Shown one piece after another: positions 37,316 through 46,919 of a DNA stretch of 64,000 nt. Position 1 is the stretch's first letter; every line of letters begins with the position of its first letter. The DNA is from Spongorhabdus nitratireducens (GTDB taxonomy: Bacteria; Pseudomonadota; Gammaproteobacteria; Pseudomonadales; Endozoicomonadaceae). The position numbers and the translations under genes were made by a program. Where the stretch lies: the NCBI GenBank assembly GCA_947387575.1, contig CANDOC010000005.1, forward strand, positions 62,001 through 126,000, written 5' to 3'. The notes below the pieces were generated by a model, which saw only the letters and a list, made by a program, of their open reading frames with translations, did no database searches and had not been told where the DNA came from.

Positions 37316-37912
37316 ATGGCAAGACCAAGACGCAGTGAACACAGTCGGCAATCCATTCTCGAGCAGGGAGTAGAGTTGCTGTCAGAGCAGGGCTATCACG
37401 GTACTGGATTGAAGCAGATTCTGGATGCGGTGAAAGTACCCAAAGGCTCTTTTTATAATTACTTCCCCAGCAAGGAACATTTTGTTGCCGAAGTCATACG
37501 ACACTACGCGGACAGAATGACGACCCAGCTGGAGGCAGGTATCGGTGCCAGCAAGGCTTCACCAGCAGAGACAATACATAATATCTACAGTTTTATTATC
37601 CAGTACCTGCAGCAGGATGACTGTCGCAAGGGATGTCTTCTGGGTGATTTGACCGCAGAAGTTGGAGGAACACATCCTCTATGTACTGAAGCGCTGCAGG
37701 AAGGGAGACAAGCCTGGTTGTCCCATTTTGTGGTGTTAATTGAGCAGGGACAGCAGCAGGGTGAATTCCGGCAGGATATTTCGGCGGCTGAACTGACTGA
37801 GCTGTTCTGGAATTTGTGGGAAGGTGGCCTGTTGCAGATGAAGCTTGAAGGTTCTGCGGAGGCATTAAAACGGGCTCTGGATCTGACACTGAATCACCTG
37901 TTCAGGCCCTGA
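37316..37912 (+). CDS. TetR-family regulator (NemR/AcuR-like)
   Basis: 198 residues. The N-terminal HTH (SILEQGVELLSEQGYHGTGLKQILDAVKVPKGSFYNYFPSKEHF) is followed by an all-helical ligand domain of the TetR_C_6-like type, with Cys residues (DDCRKGCLLGDL, HPLCTEAL) that could sense electrophiles as in NemR. It sits upstream of an old-yellow-enzyme gene; both promoters carry the same palindrome, so it probably represses itself and that gene. A terminator separates the two genes. Confidence 0.9.
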   Translation: MARPRRSEHSRQSILEQGVELLSEQGYHGTGLKQILDAVKVPKGSFYNYFPSKEHFVAEVIRHYADRMTTQLEAGIGASKASPAETIHNIYSFIIQYLQQDDCRKGCLLGDLTAEVGGTHPLCTEALQEGRQAWLSHFVVLIEQGQQQGEFRQDISAAELTELFWNLWEGGLLQMKLEGSAEALKRALDLTLNHLFRP

Positions 37913-37926
37913 TTATCGCGTTAAGC

Positions 37927-37953
37927 ACCCGGATGCATATCCGGGTATTTTTT
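37927..37953 (+). terminator. Intrinsic terminator after tetR
   Basis: An 8-bp stem (ACCCGGAT with ATCCGGGT), a 4-nt loop and a run of six T, 14 nt after the tetR stop and before operator copy 2. Confidence 0.75.
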
Positions 37954-37965
37954 GGTCTTATTTAA

Positions 37966-37980
37966 AGACGACCGGTCTAA
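37966..37980. promoter_or_regulatory. Operator copy 2 ahead of the oxidoreductase
   Basis: AGACGACCGGTCTAA repeats the 12-mer found ahead of tetR and extends its symmetry (GACCGGTC core). It lies 28 nt upstream of the old-yellow-enzyme start. Confidence 0.6.
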
Positions 37981-38007
37981 TAAATGAATTGAGAGTAGGT
38001 GTGAATC

Positions 38008-39240
38008 ATGGGTGAGAACGTGAAACTGGATACATCGCTGCAGCTGACTTCTGCTGTCACTATAAAAAACAGATTCTTTAAATCAGCGATGAGCGAGCAA
38101 CTGGGAGACAAGCAGCATAATCCCAGACCTGATCTGGCCCGATTGTATGGTACCTGGGCTGCAGGTGGTGTTGGTTTGAATGTCACCGGCAATGTGATGA
38201 TTGATCGTACTGCTTTGGGAGAGCCGAAAAATGTTGTGCTGGATGAACAAAGTGATCTGGCCTTGTTCCGTCAGTGGACGAAAAGCGGCACCCAAAATAA
38301 CACCCAGTTGTGGGCGCAGTTGAACCACCCGGGTAAGCAGATTCCGGCTATTCTGACCGAAGAGCCGGTAGCACCGTCAGCCATCCCGCTGACAGGTGGC
38401 TTGGAAAAAGGATTCAATACACCCCGGGCCCTCACCGAATCCGAAATACAGGCCATTATCCAGCGCTTTGCGACATCCGCAGGGTTGGCAAAAGAGGCTG
38501 GGTTCAGTGGTATCCAAATTCACGGTGCCCATGGTTATCTGGTCAGTCAGTTTTTGTCCCCGCGTCATAACCAGAGAATCGACCAGTGGGGTGGTTCGGC
38601 TGAAAACAGAATGCGGTTTGTGCTGGCGGTCTACCATGCCATTCGGGAAAAAGTAGGGCAGGATTTCCCGGTAGGCATCAAGCTGAACTCGGCGGACTTT
38701 ATGAAAGACGGTTTTACCGAGGATGAGTCAATGGCTGTGGTTCGGGCACTGGATGAAGCCGGCATCGATTTGATTGAAATTTCCGGTGGCACCTATGAAT
38801 CACCCAGTATGATGGGTGCTAATGTTCGGGAAAGCACTCGTCGTCGGGAAGCCTACTTTCTGGAATATGCAGAAAAAGTCCGCCAGCAGATTAAAACGAC
38901 ACTGGTAGTTACAGGCGGTTTCCGTTCTTCTGAAGCCATGACAGCTGCCTTGCAGTCAGGTGCAACCGATATGATCGGTGTTGCCCGGCCGATGGCGCTG
39001 CAGCCTGATCTGCCTAATAAGGCAATTGCCGATAGCAACTACCGCATTGCATTCAATCGGCCATCTACTGGAGTCAAGGCGCTGGATCGAATGGCGATGC
39101 TGGATATTACCTGGTTTGAAGCACAGTTGCAGCGCATAGGCAGCAAGAAACTGCCGCAGGCTAATCTGTCGGCCTGGGTTGTTGTAGCACAGATGTTTAT
39201 GAGTCTTGGCAAACACGCTTTCCAGAAGCGGAGGGCCTGA
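38008..39240 (+). CDS. NADH:flavin oxidoreductase, old yellow enzyme family
   Basis: 410 residues with the FMN-binding TIM barrel of OYE proteins: LTIKNRF-like start (VTIKNRFFKSAMSE), WAQLNHPGKQ, the substrate His pair in GIQIHGAHGYLVSQFLSPRHNQR, DQWGGSAENRMRF, and the phosphate-binding VTGGFRS and IGVARPMALQPDLP. Such enzymes reduce activated alkenes and electrophiles, consistent with control by a NemR-like TetR protein upstream. The NADH oxidase/2,4-dienoyl-CoA iron-sulfur extension is absent. Confidence 0.92.
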   Translation: MGENVKLDTSLQLTSAVTIKNRFFKSAMSEQLGDKQHNPRPDLARLYGTWAAGGVGLNVTGNVMIDRTALGEPKNVVLDEQSDLALFRQWTKSGTQNNTQLWAQLNHPGKQIPAILTEEPVAPSAIPLTGGLEKGFNTPRALTESEIQAIIQRFATSAGLAKEAGFSGIQIHGAHGYLVSQFLSPRHNQRIDQWGGSAENRMRFVLAVYHAIREKVGQDFPVGIKLNSADFMKDGFTEDESMAVVRALDEAGIDLIEISGGTYESPSMMGANVRESTRRREAYFLEYAEKVRQQIKTTLVVTGGFRSSEAMTAALQSGATDMIGVARPMALQPDLPNKAIADSNYRIAFNRPSTGVKALDRMAMLDITWFEAQLQRIGSKKLPQANLSAWVVVAQMFMSLGKHAFQKRRA

Positions 39241-39248
39241 GTAATTGC

Positions 39249-39286
39249 CAGAATCATTGCTGCTCTGCAGAGCAGCAATGATTCTG
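39249..39286. terminator. 38-bp perfect palindrome between convergent genes
   Basis: Positions 39249-39286 are perfectly self-complementary with no loop (centre CTGCAG). It separates the convergent oxidoreductase and RND genes. There is no T-run, so it may be a bidirectional terminator or transcript-end hairpin. Confidence 0.6.
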
Positions 39287-39315
39287 AAGACCCTGAAAAT
39301 TTTGAAATAGTTAGA

Positions 39316-42300
39316 TCAGGCAACAGGCTCTGTTGACGGCGTGCTGTATCGGGCAAACCCGAAATCTTCCAGAATGCTGTACAGGCAGGGAATCACAAAA
39401 ATAACCAACAGGGTCGAGGTGGCAATACCAAACACAATACTGGTTGCCAGCGGAATTAGCACCTGAGCCTGAAGGCTGGATTCAAACAACAGTGGAGTCA
39501 TACCGGCAATGGTGGTAACAGAGGTCAGAAAAACGGCTCTGAAACGGTCATAGCTGGCTTTGATTGCGGCATCATGTACAGACAGGCCTTCACCAATCCG
39601 GCGTTTGATAAATTCAACCAGCAGTATCGAGTCGTTCACCACAATACCTGCCAGTGATACAAATCCAAGCATGGATGGCATGGTAAAACTCAGCCCCATA
39701 ATCACATGTCCCCAGATTACCCCGATCAGTGCCAGCGGGATGGCAGCCATCACGATAACCGGTTCGATATAGCTTTTGAACTGAAATGAAAGCAGCAGGA
39801 AAACACCAACCAGTCCGAGCACGAAGGCTTTTAACATGGACTTCTGGGTTGTACCTGCATTTTTGATTTCGCCTTCAAAGCTGACAGTAATATCCGGGTG
39901 TTTCTCGGTGAATGACTGCAACCAGCGTTGCTGTACATCCTTTATCACTGCAGCAGTGTTGTTGACCCGGGTATCAATATCACCATAAACCGTGACCGTT
40001 CGTAGATTATTAACCCGGTTAATACTGGAATAGCCGCGGGTCTGATCAATTGATGCCACAGTAGAGAGTGGAATCTGTGCGCCTGTCCCGGGGTGAATAA
40101 TCGGAAAGGTATCAAAGTCACTGAAACCATCGCGAGACTCAGGTGCCAGCTTTACAGTGATCTCATAAGTTTCCTGATCAATATAGGTTTCCAGTACTTT
40201 TGTTCCCTGAAAAGCGGCACGGGTCTGATTGGCGATGGTTTCGGCATCAATACCCAGATTCAGAGCGCCGGGTTTCAATTGTAATGAAAACTCCGGGCGA
40301 CCCGGGCGTAAGTCGTTGACCAGGTTACTGACTCCCGGGTAACCACTGAGCCAGTGCTGTAGTTCAAAAGCGGCTGCAGACAGCTGCTCAAAATCATTAC
40401 CGGAAAGCCGGATCTGAATCGGCCGGCCGCTGGGGCCAATAACCGGCTCCTTGAAAGAAATTGCCTGTGCCTGTGGAATTGTACCGGAGTTTTCCCGCCA
40501 CAGGTTGATCAGATCCTGCAGTCGTGTATTTCGGGATTCTGCAGTTAGCAGATCAACGGCGATTGTCGCAAGATGAGGCCCGGCTTCAGTAACATCAGCG
40601 TTCTGGTTATAACTTACGGTAATGGCCTTGACCAGAGGCTTGCTCTCACTTTGAGCCAGCTCCTGCTCGGACTGTTTCAGCGCAACTAACAGCTGGTTAA
40701 CAACGGTTTCTGTTTGATTCAGCGGGGTGCCACTAGGCATCAGAATGCGCGCTTCAACCTGGTCTCCTTCAATAGTGGGAAAAGCCGAGAATTTGAGAAA
40801 GCCGGAAGCAAGCAGACTGACAGAGAGAAAGAACAGGGCAAATACACCACCAATAAAAGCGTATCGATACTGCACCAGCACTTCAACGTAAGAAGAAACG
40901 TGCTGCCGAAGCAATTCAAACCGGTGTTCAAATTTGCGCCGGAACGGTTTCATCTCCTTTTCATGAGCATGGCTGAGCGAGTGGTACAGGTGGCTGGGAA
41001 GAATAAGAAAGGCTTCTACAAGCGACACTGTAATAACAGCAATCAGTACGATAGGAATAACTTTTAATATCTGGCCGAGGTTGCCTTCGAGAAAGATCAG
41101 TCCGACAAAGATACACAGCGTGGTGGCAAACGAAGATATAATGCCCCGTGCTACGGTCTGAGTGCCTTCAATAGCTGCCTGAAGGGGTGAACGTCCGCGC
41201 CGGATCTGACTGGCAATGGATTCGGCAATCACAATCGCATCATCCATCAAAATGCCCAGTGCCAGCAGCAGTGCCACCAGTGAAAGCATATTGATTGTGA
41301 TACCGAGATATCCGAGAACAAAGGCTCCGGCCAGAAAGGCAACCGGTAAGCCCATGACGACCCAGAACGCATAGCGGATAGTAAAGAACAGCCACATTAC
41401 AGCAAATACCAGCAACAGGCCCTGCCAGGCATTGGTTACCAGCATGCCGATACGATCCCGGACAATGCTGGTTGCATCCTGAGTGAGCTCCAGAGTGATA
41501 CCTTGTGGTAATTCTGTTTGAAGTTTGGCAACAGCTGACTCAACCGCTGTCAGTACATCAAGACTGTCGTCAATGGTGTTTTTCTTTATCTTCAGTAACG
41601 CTGTCGGTTTACCATTAAAATCAATCCGGTCCTCGGCCAGCTCGAATGTATCACGGATGATGGCAATGTCACCCAGCCGGACATCATTGCCCTGTTCGCC
41701 GGTGAGAATCACCAGTTCAGCCAGTTCGGCTGGACTGCGTCGTTCATCCTTGAAGCGAAGCTGGATTTCCCGGTCAGTGGTTTCAATGGTGCCAAGAGGC
41801 AGGTCCAGATCCTGCTTTTTTATCAGGCTGGCCAGTGACTGCAGGCTGAGACCGTAACGGCGCAAACTGTAGTCTGGAACCTCAATCAATAATTGATGAT
41901 CCGAAAAGCCTTGAACTTCTACCAATGGAATCATCGGATGCAGTAACAGTTTCTGTTTCAGCTGTTCGGCAAGTTGCTTGAGTTCCGGTTTGGGAATGTC
42001 GGCTGCCAACGCAATAGAGATCACGTCCTGGGTGCGATCGGTTTCGGTCACCGTCGCCAATTCGGCCTGATCAGGAAAATCGCTGATTCCGTCCACGGCG
42101 GTTTTGACATCGGTCATAAATTTGCTGAAGTCTCCGTGCTCCAGCATTTTTACTTTCATCAGACCGAGGTTCTGACGGGCAGTACAGGTTTTTTCTTCAA
42201 TAAAACTGATCCCGTCCAGTGCATCTTCAAGCGGCAGACAGATACTCTGCTCTACATCCAGCGGTGCAGCACCGGGGTAGGGAACCTTGATTTCCACGGT

Positions 42301-42423
42301 ATAATTTTTGATATCGGGAAAAGTCTCTCGCTTGATATCAGGCAGGCTGATAATACCCAACACCAGAAACAGGATCATGACCAGATTGGCCGCTGTCGGG
42401 TGGGCAGCAAAAAAACGGATCAT
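39316..42423 (-). CDS. RND-family efflux permease (HAE1/AcrB-like)
   Basis: 1035 residues from the ATG at 42423, which overlaps the stop of the upstream adaptor gene (ATGA). Two repeats of six helices with two large periplasmic loops are seen. TM4 carries the proton-relay Asp pair (LALGILMDDAIVIAES); ALGIL and GIVVNDSILLVEFIKRR mark the second half. It begins IRFFAAHPTAANLVMILFLVLG as in AcrB-type pumps. It is the inner-membrane pump of a tripartite exporter; the outer-membrane channel must be elsewhere. The substrate is unknown. Confidence 0.92.
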   Translation of the reverse strand: MIRFFAAHPTAANLVMILFLVLGIISLPDIKRETFPDIKNYTVEIKVPYPGAAPLDVEQSICLPLEDALDGISFIEEKTCTARQNLGLMKVKMLEHGDFSKFMTDVKTAVDGISDFPDQAELATVTETDRTQDVISIALAADIPKPELKQLAEQLKQKLLLHPMIPLVEVQGFSDHQLLIEVPDYSLRRYGLSLQSLASLIKKQDLDLPLGTIETTDREIQLRFKDERRSPAELAELVILTGEQGNDVRLGDIAIIRDTFELAEDRIDFNGKPTALLKIKKNTIDDSLDVLTAVESAVAKLQTELPQGITLELTQDATSIVRDRIGMLVTNAWQGLLLVFAVMWLFFTIRYAFWVVMGLPVAFLAGAFVLGYLGITINMLSLVALLLALGILMDDAIVIAESIASQIRRGRSPLQAAIEGTQTVARGIISSFATTLCIFVGLIFLEGNLGQILKVIPIVLIAVITVSLVEAFLILPSHLYHSLSHAHEKEMKPFRRKFEHRFELLRQHVSSYVEVLVQYRYAFIGGVFALFFLSVSLLASGFLKFSAFPTIEGDQVEARILMPSGTPLNQTETVVNQLLVALKQSEQELAQSESKPLVKAITVSYNQNADVTEAGPHLATIAVDLLTAESRNTRLQDLINLWRENSGTIPQAQAISFKEPVIGPSGRPIQIRLSGNDFEQLSAAAFELQHWLSGYPGVSNLVNDLRPGRPEFSLQLKPGALNLGIDAETIANQTRAAFQGTKVLETYIDQETYEITVKLAPESRDGFSDFDTFPIIHPGTGAQIPLSTVASIDQTRGYSSINRVNNLRTVTVYGDIDTRVNNTAAVIKDVQQRWLQSFTEKHPDITVSFEGEIKNAGTTQKSMLKAFVLGLVGVFLLLSFQFKSYIEPVIVMAAIPLALIGVIWGHVIMGLSFTMPSMLGFVSLAGIVVNDSILLVEFIKRRIGEGLSVHDAAIKASYDRFRAVFLTSVTTIAGMTPLLFESSLQAQVLIPLATSIVFGIATSTLLVIFVIPCLYSILEDFGFARYSTPSTEPVA

Positions 42424-43796
42424 TGCGCCGCCTCCACCCACTGCTGTAGCTGACTGGATACAGCGTTATCAGATCGCGGACTGGTTTTCATACCGTTAAT
42501 GGCAGGGAAAACATCAGATACAATAACGCTGTCGTCTTCTACCAGTCCGCTTGTTGCGGGCTGCTTCAGTAGTGCCAGCTCACCCTGAAGCTGCAGGTCA
42601 TCAAGTGCTATCCGTTGCAAGGTATTGTTTTCAGCCAGTCTGAATACTTCCTCGCCATGCAGTGCAAACCGGGGCAATGCCAGATACTCCTGGGCTTTAC
42701 CCTGCAGGGTAACCTGCATGTACATACCTTCGAGCAAGGGTGGCCGAATACCCGGTTCGGCTTGCTGATAACTGCCTGTTACCGATACGATCACACCCAC
42801 GGTTCTGCTTTGCAGATCAAGACTATCGCTAAAACGCTCGACTTTGGCCTGCCAGGGCTTGAATGAGCTGCCGGCCAGTTCAACTTTTGCGGTAAGGCCC
42901 AGGTCTGTCAGTAAACGGCTCATGCCGGGAAAACCGGCCCAGTCCTGCGTGTTTATTTTGCTGCGATCGATACCCGAGCTGAAATAGCGAAACTGGTCAA
43001 TGGGAAACTGCGCGTTGATTGTGACTTTGGTGATCCCGACCGCATCAAATACCGGATTACCCTTGGCAACATACTGTTCTTTTTCAACACTGACGGTGGC
43101 GATGCGGGCATCGAAAGGTAGTTTGATGAGGGTTCGGTCCAGGTCTCGCTGACTTTGCTCAACCCGGGATCTGGCAATATCAATTTTGGTTTTCTGGACT
43201 GCAATATCCGAGGGCAGGGTGGATCGCTGGTTTTCCAGTTGCTGTACTTCCTGACGTTGTTGTAACAGTGTCTGTTTTTCCTGATCCAGCCTGGACTGGG
43301 ATACCGAGCCACTGTTTTTCAGTTTCTGAAACCGCTTCAGTTCATCTTCCCGCACTTTCAGTTTTTCGTTGGCCAGTTTGAGTTCGAGCTTGTTGTTTTC
43401 AACATTGAGCTCCAGCTCTTTTAGTGCAGCCTGTGCTGCCAGCAGGTCTGAACGGGACTGTTCCAGTGCCAGCCGGTAATCCTGGTCATCAATGGTCAGG
43501 ACCAGCGTGCCCTGCGGAATAATCTCCCCTTTCTTCAGGCCGGGGTGTATATAGGTAATACGGCCGCTGACTTCGGCCTTGGCCTGTAGTTTCAGGTCGG
43601 GTGCAACGACCCCGAAACCGGTAATGGCAGGCCTGATCATATGACTGGTAACCTTGATGGTACTGACGGGGACTGCAGGTTGTTGCTGTGCCGTATGCAC
43701 CATCGAGGGTTGCAGTTTAACGAACAGAATGGCGATTAATAATCCGGCCGCAGCAATACCCGGCAGCAGCCATTTTTTAGACAGATATTCAGACAT
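42420..43796 (-). CDS. RND efflux periplasmic adaptor (MFP)
   Basis: 458 residues. A membrane anchor (LLPGIAAAGLLIAILFV) is followed by a lipoyl/barrel-sandwich half (ISGRITYIHPGLKKGEIIPQGTLVLTID), a long alpha-hairpin coiled coil (about 105-205) and the second lipoyl half (DRTLIKLPFDARI), then a beta-barrel and membrane-proximal domain. It links the RND pump to an outer-membrane channel. Its start overlaps the tetR stop by 8 nt and its stop overlaps the permease start, so tetR, adaptor and permease form one operon. Confidence 0.9.
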   Translation of the reverse strand: MSEYLSKKWLLPGIAAAGLLIAILFVKLQPSMVHTAQQQPAVPVSTIKVTSHMIRPAITGFGVVAPDLKLQAKAEVSGRITYIHPGLKKGEIIPQGTLVLTIDDQDYRLALEQSRSDLLAAQAALKELELNVENNKLELKLANEKLKVREDELKRFQKLKNSGSVSQSRLDQEKQTLLQQRQEVQQLENQRSTLPSDIAVQKTKIDIARSRVEQSQRDLDRTLIKLPFDARIATVSVEKEQYVAKGNPVFDAVGITKVTINAQFPIDQFRYFSSGIDRSKINTQDWAGFPGMSRLLTDLGLTAKVELAGSSFKPWQAKVERFSDSLDLQSRTVGVIVSVTGSYQQAEPGIRPPLLEGMYMQVTLQGKAQEYLALPRFALHGEEVFRLAENNTLQRIALDDLQLQGELALLKQPATSGLVEDDSVIVSDVFPAINGMKTSPRSDNAVSSQLQQWVEAAQ

Positions 43797-44433
43797 CGAC
43801 CGGCTTTCCTGTCAGGCCATACATAAACTGGTGATAGATGTGTTCTGCCCATTCCGGGCTGGCAATTTCTGCATCTGTAATGCCCCAGGCCTGTCGTCTG
43901 ACCGGGGCGCCGACAATGGGCATCACAATCATGCTGATCAGGTTGAACGCAGAATATTTGGCGTTGATGCGGGCTTCCGGGTTGATTCTTTTGGCTTCTG
44001 CCGCAATCAGTTCCGGCAGTGCTGTAGCCATTCGCTTGGGAAAACCGTCAATAATCGCTTCACTGAGGCTGGATTCCCGGTTCAGCATCTCATCATGGAG
44101 AATACGTGCCAGTCCCGCGTGCCGGGTCAGTAGCTGCAGCATGAAATGAATCAGTGACTTGACCGGGTTATCACCTGCAAAAATATCTTGTACATCTTCA
44201 AAACACTGTGAGGACAGAGTCTTGAAGCTTTCCAGCACCAGCGCTTCCTTGTTGCCAAAGTAGTAGCGAACCATTGCCGGATTAATTCCGGCAGCTGCTG
44301 CCAGCTCCCTGATCGTAATATCCCGGTAGCTCTTTTCATTCATCAGGGTCAGTGTCACCTGAATCAGCTTCTGCTTTTGCTCTTTCTGCTTTGCGGGGTC
44401 GACAGGACGGCCCCGGCTGGCAACGGGTGTCAT
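43789..44433 (-). CDS. TetR-family regulator of the RND operon
   Basis: 214 residues. HTH: ITIRELAAAAGINPAMVRYYFGNKEAL. The helical ligand domain is of the CerR/TetR_C type (SLIHFMLQLLTRHAGLARILHDEML, GFPKRMATAL). A TetR gene first in an operon with adaptor and RND pump typically represses the operon until a substrate binds. A dyad upstream could be its operator. Confidence 0.88.
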   Translation of the reverse strand: MTPVASRGRPVDPAKQKEQKQKLIQVTLTLMNEKSYRDITIRELAAAAGINPAMVRYYFGNKEALVLESFKTLSSQCFEDVQDIFAGDNPVKSLIHFMLQLLTRHAGLARILHDEMLNRESSLSEAIIDGFPKRMATALPELIAAEAKRINPEARINAKYSAFNLISMIVMPIVGAPVRRQAWGITDAEIASPEWAEHIYHQFMYGLTGKPVDV

Positions 44434-44456
44434 TTTCAGGTACTCACATTTATTTA

Positions 44457-44481
44457 TACGGTTGTGTAATTAAATACCGTA
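44457..44481. promoter_or_regulatory. Dyad upstream of the TetR-RND operon
   Basis: TACGGT and ACCGTA are separated by 13 nt, about 25 nt upstream of the tetR start. Candidate operator; weak evidence. Confidence 0.3.
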
Positions 44482-44639
44482 AACAGAGATATGGCAACCA
44501 AAAAGCAATGTTGGCCCGTCAGCCAAAAGAATGAACAGGTGTATCGAAAAAACTGATTGGTACTAACAAAACTGCCAATTTAATTGATGATGTGGCGAGC
44601 CGTAGAATAACTCTGATATTCATCGGGTTCGGGGCTTGT

Positions 44640-45866
44640 ATGCGCTCATCGTTATCCTCTCTGCTTCACAACAGAAACTATTACTGCTTTTTTCTGGCCC
44701 AGGTCGTTTCGCTGGCGGGAACCGGTCTCAGTACAGTGGCTTTGTCGCTGTTGGCGTGGGAACTGGCCGGAGATAATGCCGGTTCGGTACTGGGTGTGGC
44801 GCTGGCACTGAAGATGGTGGCCTATGTTGTACTGGCTCCGGTGTTTGGTGCCTTCGCTCACAAGTTACCGCGAAAGCAATGGCTGATTGCGCTGGATGTT
44901 ATTCGCCTCGGGCTCGTGTTGTGCCTGCCATTTGTTACGGCTATCTGGCAGGTTTATCTTCTGATCTTTGTCATTAATGCCTGCTCTGCCGGATTTACGC
45001 CGGTTTATCAGTCAGTCCTGCCGCAGATTCTGCCGGATCAGCCGCAATATATTCGGGCATTGTCTTTCAGTCGGCTGGCTTATGATCTGGAGCAGCTGAT
45101 CAGTCCGGTACTGGCAGCAGCTCTGCTGTCAGTGATGTCATTCCAGCAATTATTTATAGCTGATGCGCTGACCTTTCTTGTTTCTGCAGCCCTGTTATTT
45201 GCTGTCGTTATTCCTGCGGCAGCTGCACCGGAACGACGTCGTGGTATATGGACGAATCTCGGTTTCGGTATTACCGGTTATCTGCGAACACCGACATTAA
45301 GGGCACTGCTGGCGACGTACATTGCTGTTGCCAGCGGTAGTGCCATGATTATTGTTAATACCGTGGTCTATGTCCGAAATATTCTTGATGGTGGTGAGGT
45401 ACAGGCTGCATTGGGACTTTCGGCAGCAGGTTTCGGTTCTATGCTGGTGGCGTTGTTGATGCCATCCTGGATGAAACGGTTCTCGCCTCGAACCCTGTTG
45501 CTACAGGGTAGCTTCCTGATTGCTGTTTGCCTTTTGGCTGGCAGCCTGTTGCCGGGCTGGAATGGATTTATCTTATTGTGGGCATTGCTGGGAATGGGGT
45601 TGTCGATGGTACAGACACCGGCTGCGGCTCTGGTGAAAAATGCATGTTCAGAAAGTGATGCCCCGGCTTTCTTTGCGGCTAATTTTTCCCTGTCCCACTT
45701 CTGCTGGTTCTTTACGTATCTGCTAACAGGCTGGAGCAGCAGCCTGTTAGGATTACAAACAACATTCTTCATTATGGCTGCTCTCAGTGCCCTGGGTTTT
45801 GTTCTGGCGCTGAAGCTGTATCCCCGGAGAGAAGGTGTCGTGGAGGTGGCCAGCCCCCAGGCCTGA
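44640..45866 (+). CDS. MFS exporter (EntS/NreB-like)
   Basis: 408 residues from the ATG at 44640, where GGGG lies 5 nt upstream and the protein begins MRSSLSSLLHNRNYYCFFLAQVVSLAGTGLSTVALSLLAWEL. That opening is characteristic of the MFS_3 / EntS-NreB exporter group. About 12 spans; FTPVYQSVLPQILPDQPQYIRALSFSRLAYDLEQLISPVLAAAL is the family loop after TM4. Exporters of this kind move siderophores, nickel or drugs. It is divergent from the TetR-RND operon. Confidence 0.85.
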   Translation: MRSSLSSLLHNRNYYCFFLAQVVSLAGTGLSTVALSLLAWELAGDNAGSVLGVALALKMVAYVVLAPVFGAFAHKLPRKQWLIALDVIRLGLVLCLPFVTAIWQVYLLIFVINACSAGFTPVYQSVLPQILPDQPQYIRALSFSRLAYDLEQLISPVLAAALLSVMSFQQLFIADALTFLVSAALLFAVVIPAAAAPERRRGIWTNLGFGITGYLRTPTLRALLATYIAVASGSAMIIVNTVVYVRNILDGGEVQAALGLSAAGFGSMLVALLMPSWMKRFSPRTLLLQGSFLIAVCLLAGSLLPGWNGFILLWALLGMGLSMVQTPAAALVKNACSESDAPAFFAANFSLSHFCWFFTYLLTGWSSSLLGLQTTFFIMAALSALGFVLALKLYPRREGVVEVASPQA

Positions 45867-45867
45867 T

Positions 45868-46743
45868 TTATATCTGCTGTTTAAGAAAATTACCCACAGT
45901 CTCAAGATAGGCTTGAGGGGCTTCAAGGAAAGGTGAGTGAGAGCAGCCTCGGAAGGCTTTTACGGTAGCACTGGGCATTTGCTCGGCAGCCAGGTCAGCC
46001 CAGTCGGCTTCAAGGAAATCATATTCACCGGCAATCAACAGTACCGGTATTCTGATCCGGTCCAGTTTGTCCATTCGGTTGTAATGCCGGAGCCAGCCGG
46101 ATGGGCGGTAGTTGCGGGAGCCAAATACTGAAGCCTTGATATTTTGATTGTATTTGTTGAGACAGTGTCGAAACTCTTCCGGCCACTCATCCAGTCGTAG
46201 GCTGTGGCGATATTGCAGCAGTGTCAGGGCTGCCTGATATTCCGGATGATCCGTGCTGTTTTCTGCTTCCCGCAACGCCATCATTCGACAGGTTTCTCGC
46301 CCCAGTGCTGCCCGGCAGCGTTCAAAGCTCTGACAGGAGCGAGTCATGTCAAAGCTGGTGTTAGCGGCGATAAATGACCGGGCAATATTGGGGTAGGTCA
46401 GAATGTATTCCAACCCGAGGATACCACCCCAGGAGTGTCCCAGTATCTGGAAGTCTTCCAGTTCCAGAGCGAGGCGGATGGATTCCACTTCAGAGACAAA
46501 CCGCTCCATTCGCCATGGATAGGGATCGACAGGTGATTCGGAATTACCTCCTCCCATCTGGTCCCAGGTTATCAGCCGGAATCCCTGTTCAGTCAGCCGG
46601 TAATGTCCCCTGTGCAGATAGTGGCTTGAACAGCCCGGCCCGCCATGAATCATCAATAAAACATTATCACCCGAGCCGGCATGATAGGTAGCGACCCGGC
46701 GGCCGCTAATGCGAATATCCTGCCGGCGCATAAACTTCTGCAT
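45868..46743 (-). CDS. Proline iminopeptidase-type alpha/beta hydrolase
   Basis: 291 residues. HGGPG (oxyanion region), the nucleophile elbow GHSWGG, an acid in AGEYDFLEAD and a C-terminal His (CSHSPFLEAP) form a complete catalytic set. HGGPG with GxSWGG is typical of proline iminopeptidases and related S33 peptidases. No signal peptide is visible, so it is cytosolic. It is convergent with the MFS gene (1-nt gap). Confidence 0.85.
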   Translation of the reverse strand: MQKFMRRQDIRISGRRVATYHAGSGDNVLLMIHGGPGCSSHYLHRGHYRLTEQGFRLITWDQMGGGNSESPVDPYPWRMERFVSEVESIRLALELEDFQILGHSWGGILGLEYILTYPNIARSFIAANTSFDMTRSCQSFERCRAALGRETCRMMALREAENSTDHPEYQAALTLLQYRHSLRLDEWPEEFRHCLNKYNQNIKASVFGSRNYRPSGWLRHYNRMDKLDRIRIPVLLIAGEYDFLEADWADLAAEQMPSATVKAFRGCSHSPFLEAPQAYLETVGNFLKQQI

Positions 46744-46919
46744 TGAATGCTAATCCGCTTAAAGTGAAAAGTTATTTATTAATAGCAGACCGGAACGGTT
46801 TCTCCGGCTTTTCTTGTCGCACCAACTGTCGTACTCTGGAAGCCTTAACGTAATATACCACCGGTGCAGCTGTTCAACTTTGAATTTCAGTTGGCGCCGG
46901 GTTGTAGCAGGAGAACAAA

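Noticed and set aside
37924-37933. TTAAGCACCC resembles an end of the 17481-17647 element
   Set aside because: Only ten bases match and they belong to the tetR terminator hairpin; no second end is found.
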